Origin: an uncultured Spirochaetaceae bacterium
GTDB lineage: Bacteria; Spirochaetota; Spirochaetia; Sphaerochaetales; Sphaerochaetaceae
Assembly: GCA_944389115.1 (NCBI GenBank)
Contig: CALXLE010000100.1
Span: forward strand, 1 to 42,471
DNA: 42,471 nucleotides
Direction of reading: 5' to 3'
The notes under the pieces are model-generated. The model saw only the letters and a program-made list of their open reading frames with translations. It had not been told where the DNA came from and searched no databases. How positions within the stretch are numbered: the first letter of the stretch is position 1; each line of letters opens with the position of its first letter. A program made the position numbers and the translations under genes. Positions 40,691 through 42,471 of this stretch are shown here, one piece after another.

Positions 40691-41823
40691 GAAAAGAGAT
40701 TACAAACAAGGATGTGAGGAATTTCCTCGCAAACAATATCGTGCCTATCATCTTCATTGTGCTCTGCGCAGTCTGCATTCCTATCGCAGGATATTCAGGC
40801 GAGTACCTTGTTGATCAGATAATCACGAGAATAGTCCGCAACAGCTTCCTTGTCCTCTCGCTCCTGATTCCTATCATGGCAGGAATGGGGCTGAACTTCG
40901 GAATGACTCTTGGGGCTATGGCTGGCCAGATAGGGCTTATATTCGTAACATCATGGAATGTAGTAAGCATCCCCGGTCTTCTCCTTGCTGCTATAATCGC
41001 AACACCTATCGCTATCCTTCTCGGATGGTTCTGCGGCAAGATGCTCAACATGGCTAAAGGCCGGGAAATGATCACAAGCTACATGATCTCGTTCTTCATG
41101 AACGGTGTCTATCAGCTTATTGTGCTCTACGGTATGGGTGCAGTGATACCAATCCATTCGAATCAGGTAATCCTTCCAAGAGGATATGGCGTCAGGAACA
41201 CGGTAGACCTTCTCAATGTGCGCAAGAGCATCGATAACTTCTGGTCGATCAGGATCTTCGCAGATGAGAATGGGACAGGCGGCCTTACGATTCCTGTTCT
41301 CACATTCATCCTCATCGCAATCCTCTGCGTAATCATCATATGGTTCCGCAAGACGAAGATAGGCCAGGATATGAGAGCTGTAGGCCAGGATATGGAAGTT
41401 GCCAGAGAAGCTGGAATCAAGGTTGAGAGGACCAGGATCCTTGCAATCATCATCTCCACGGTCTTCGCTGCATACGGTATGATCATCTATCTTTCGAATA
41501 TGGGTACGCTCAATACATACAACTCCCATTCACAGATAGGCATGTTCAGCATCGCGGCGCTTCTCGTCGGAGGTGCATCGGTATCAAGAGCTTCGATCAA
41601 GAATGTGTTCCTTGGAATAATCCTGTTCCACCTGATGTTCATCCTGACTCCTCAGGCAGGAAGGAACCTCATCGGACAGGCACAGATCGGAGAGTTCTTC
41701 CGCGTATTCGTTTCTTATGGCGTCATTACGCTCTCCCTTGTTCTCTATGAGATTAGGACAAGAAGGGAGAAAGCTGAATCGGCAAAGACGCTTGCTATTG
41801 GGCAGAAGGAGGCAGAGGCATGA
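40687..41823 (+). CDS. ABC importer permease, second subunit
   Basis: 378-aa inner-membrane permease, paralogue of the first: GMGLNFGMTLGAMAGQIGLI matches its GCGLNFGLPLGIISG, and QDMEVAREAGIKVERTRILAIIISTVFAAYG is the ATPase-contact loop. About eight to nine membrane segments, with a polar insertion (about residues 160-195) facing the periplasm and a basic cytoplasmic tail. The ATG overlaps the first permease (ATGA), and the accessory gene overlaps its end the same way. Together with the ATPase and DUF3798 protein it completes the importer. Confidence 0.92.
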   Translation: MRKEITNKDVRNFLANNIVPIIFIVLCAVCIPIAGYSGEYLVDQIITRIVRNSFLVLSLLIPIMAGMGLNFGMTLGAMAGQIGLIFVTSWNVVSIPGLLLAAIIATPIAILLGWFCGKMLNMAKGREMITSYMISFFMNGVYQLIVLYGMGAVIPIHSNQVILPRGYGVRNTVDLLNVRKSIDNFWSIRIFADENGTGGLTIPVLTFILIAILCVIIIWFRKTKIGQDMRAVGQDMEVAREAGIKVERTRILAIIISTVFAAYGMIIYLSNMGTLNTYNSHSQIGMFSIAALLVGGASVSRASIKNVFLGIILFHLMFILTPQAGRNLIGQAQIGEFFRVFVSYGVITLSLVLYEIRTRREKAESAKTLAIGQKEAEA

Positions 41824-42311
41824 AAAGCGCAAAGGAAATATTCGATCTGAGATTCTTCGTACGCCTCGCGTGCATTGTGCTGATCATCCTGCTTGCTGTC
41901 TTCCTTTATAACTTCGGCAAGCAGCGCACTCTCCTGATCGACAACTGGTCCACGGAGATCAACGGAACCTCTTACAGGGCTGAGGACTGGGCCAAGATCC
42001 ATGTTGATGATCTTCCATCCCAGGAGTATTCGCCACGCATGAGGATCAGCGTTCCTCTCAGAGGCAGAACGCATACAATCTCAATCACATATGATGATAA
42101 GAGCTTCAATGAGATTGAGATGGAACCTGTCGAATTCACTCTGGAGTACGACACCTCGATAATCTCCGTACCCGCACTCGTAGCCGGCCTTCCGGCGGAG
42201 GAGTGCATACAGGAGTTCATCGTCCAGCCCGCTCCTGAGCCGGCTTCCGCAGAGACGCAGAACCCTGAAGCCGAAATAAGTGAATTCGGTGATATGACAA
42301 TGGAAATATGA
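41820..42311 (+). CDS. Membrane-anchored accessory protein of the DUF3798 transporter
   Basis: 163 aa. One N-terminal membrane helix (VRLACIVLIILLAVFLYNFG) with no cleavage site, then about 130 residues outside the membrane: a beta-rich part (GRTHTISITYDDKSFNEIEMEPVEFTLEYD) and a Pro/Ala/Glu-rich tail. I do not recognise a named family with confidence; small proteins of this layout appear to accompany spirochaete transporters of this kind. Its ATG overlaps the second permease by 4 nt and the operon terminator follows, so it is very likely part of the transporter, perhaps holding the binding protein near the permeases. Confidence 0.75.
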   Translation: MKSAKEIFDLRFFVRLACIVLIILLAVFLYNFGKQRTLLIDNWSTEINGTSYRAEDWAKIHVDDLPSQEYSPRMRISVPLRGRTHTISITYDDKSFNEIEMEPVEFTLEYDTSIISVPALVAGLPAEECIQEFIVQPAPEPASAETQNPEAEISEFGDMTMEI

Positions 42312-42330
42312 GCAGTTGCTGCTCACATGG

Positions 42331-42358
42331 AGCCGCTGGGTTATCCCGGCGGCTTTTT
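42331..42358 (+). terminator. Terminator of the DUF3798 transporter operon
   Basis: Ten-pair stem AGCCGCTGGG / CCCGGCGGCT (one G-T pair), loop TTAT, then a run of five T. A second small hairpin, GAGCAG / CTGCTC, lies just ahead, overlapping the accessory gene's stop. Confidence 0.92.
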
Positions 42359-42401
42359 CCATCACCATGGGTGATGACATCGATCGCTAAATTAGTTATA
42401 T

Positions 42402-42429
42402 TTGGTAAACTGGAATACAGATCTATAAG
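42402..42429 (+). promoter_or_regulatory. Candidate promoter of the gene running off the window
   Basis: TTGGTA (42402-42407), 16-nt spacer, TATAAG (42424-42429), behind the operon terminator and just ahead of an AAGGAT ribosome-binding site. The leader would be very short. Confidence 0.4.
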
Positions 42430-42441
42430 ATTGGAATAAGG

Positions 42442-42471
42442 ATGGGCACTATGGTTGCTGATAAGAACGTA
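42442..42471 (+). CDS. Start of an unidentified gene, cut by the window end
   Basis: An open frame MGTMVADKNV runs to the last base. The second ATG (42451) is about 9 nt behind AAGGA and may be the real start. Only ten codons are visible, so the product cannot be named. Confidence 0.35.
   Translation, partial: MGTMVADKNV

Noticed and set aside
1..42471. CRISPR array, insertion sequence, prophage or toxin-antitoxin pair
   Set aside because: No regularly spaced direct repeats, transposase, integrase or phage genes were seen on either strand.

Overview
The window looks like chromosomal DNA of an anaerobic, fermentative bacterium, most probably a spirochaete related to Sphaerochaeta or Treponema. 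This is an inference from gene content and G+C (roughly 52% by eye), not from a database search. Supporting genes are a superoxide reductase (desulfoferrodoxin), the [FeFe]-hydrogenase maturases HydE, HydF and HydG, FeoAB ferrous iron uptake, a two-gene SUF system, a RarA ATPase with a long C-terminal extension, and a DUF3798-type ABC transporter. Genes are packed tightly: many neighbours overlap by 1-20 nt, and four convergent pairs meet at or across their stop codons.

Layout. 1-6.2 kb: 3' part of purU, an RluA-type pseudouridine synthase, a Bax-inhibitor-1 membrane protein, a Bcp peroxiredoxin, a three-gene operon (ACT protein, PFL/DUF711 protein, unknown 312-aa protein) and a zinc-dependent phospholipase C-like protein. 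6.2-9.3 kb: sufC-sufB, an acyltransferase gene and five tRNA genes (His, Arg, Lys, Leu, Gly), with a 22-nt inverted copy of the tRNA-Gly anticodon arm about 0.9 kb away. 9.4-13.3 kb: an exported repeat protein, a PPP-family phosphatase, an AraC regulator and a PfoR-like EIIC membrane protein.

13.5-23.0 kb is the largest operon: acpP-fabK-fabD-fabG-fabF-accB-fabZ-accC-accD-accA followed by an acyl-CoA synthetase-like gene. It encodes malonyl-CoA formation and the whole elongation cycle, in the order known from streptococcal fab clusters but without fabH, fabM or fabT. A palindrome in front of acpP may be an operator. 23.0-26.6 kb is a feo operon (feoA, feoA, feoB and three small membrane proteins, one carrying a heavy-metal-binding domain) behind a promoter that contains a DtxR/IdeR-like palindrome.

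26.6-32.7 kb: an NYN-domain protein, then hydF, hydG, hydE and a guanine deaminase on the minus strand. A 333-nt gap upstream of hydG contains a structured leader. No hydrogenase structural gene is present. 32.7-36.6 kb: a TetR regulator, the RarA fusion protein, a lipoprotein and desulfoferrodoxin. 36.7-42.3 kb: a complete ABC importer operon of unknown substrate (DUF3798 binding protein, double ATPase, two permeases, a membrane-anchored accessory protein), with a terminator-like hairpin behind the binding-protein gene and a strong terminator at the end. The last bases appear to start another gene.

No CRISPR array, insertion sequence, integrase or rRNA was seen. The best candidates for undescribed biology are the DUF3798 transporter with its accessory protein, the Feo accessory module, the acyl-CoA synthetase at the end of the fatty-acid operon, the degenerate methyltransferase-like half of the RarA fusion, and the tRNA-Gly anticodon-arm duplication.
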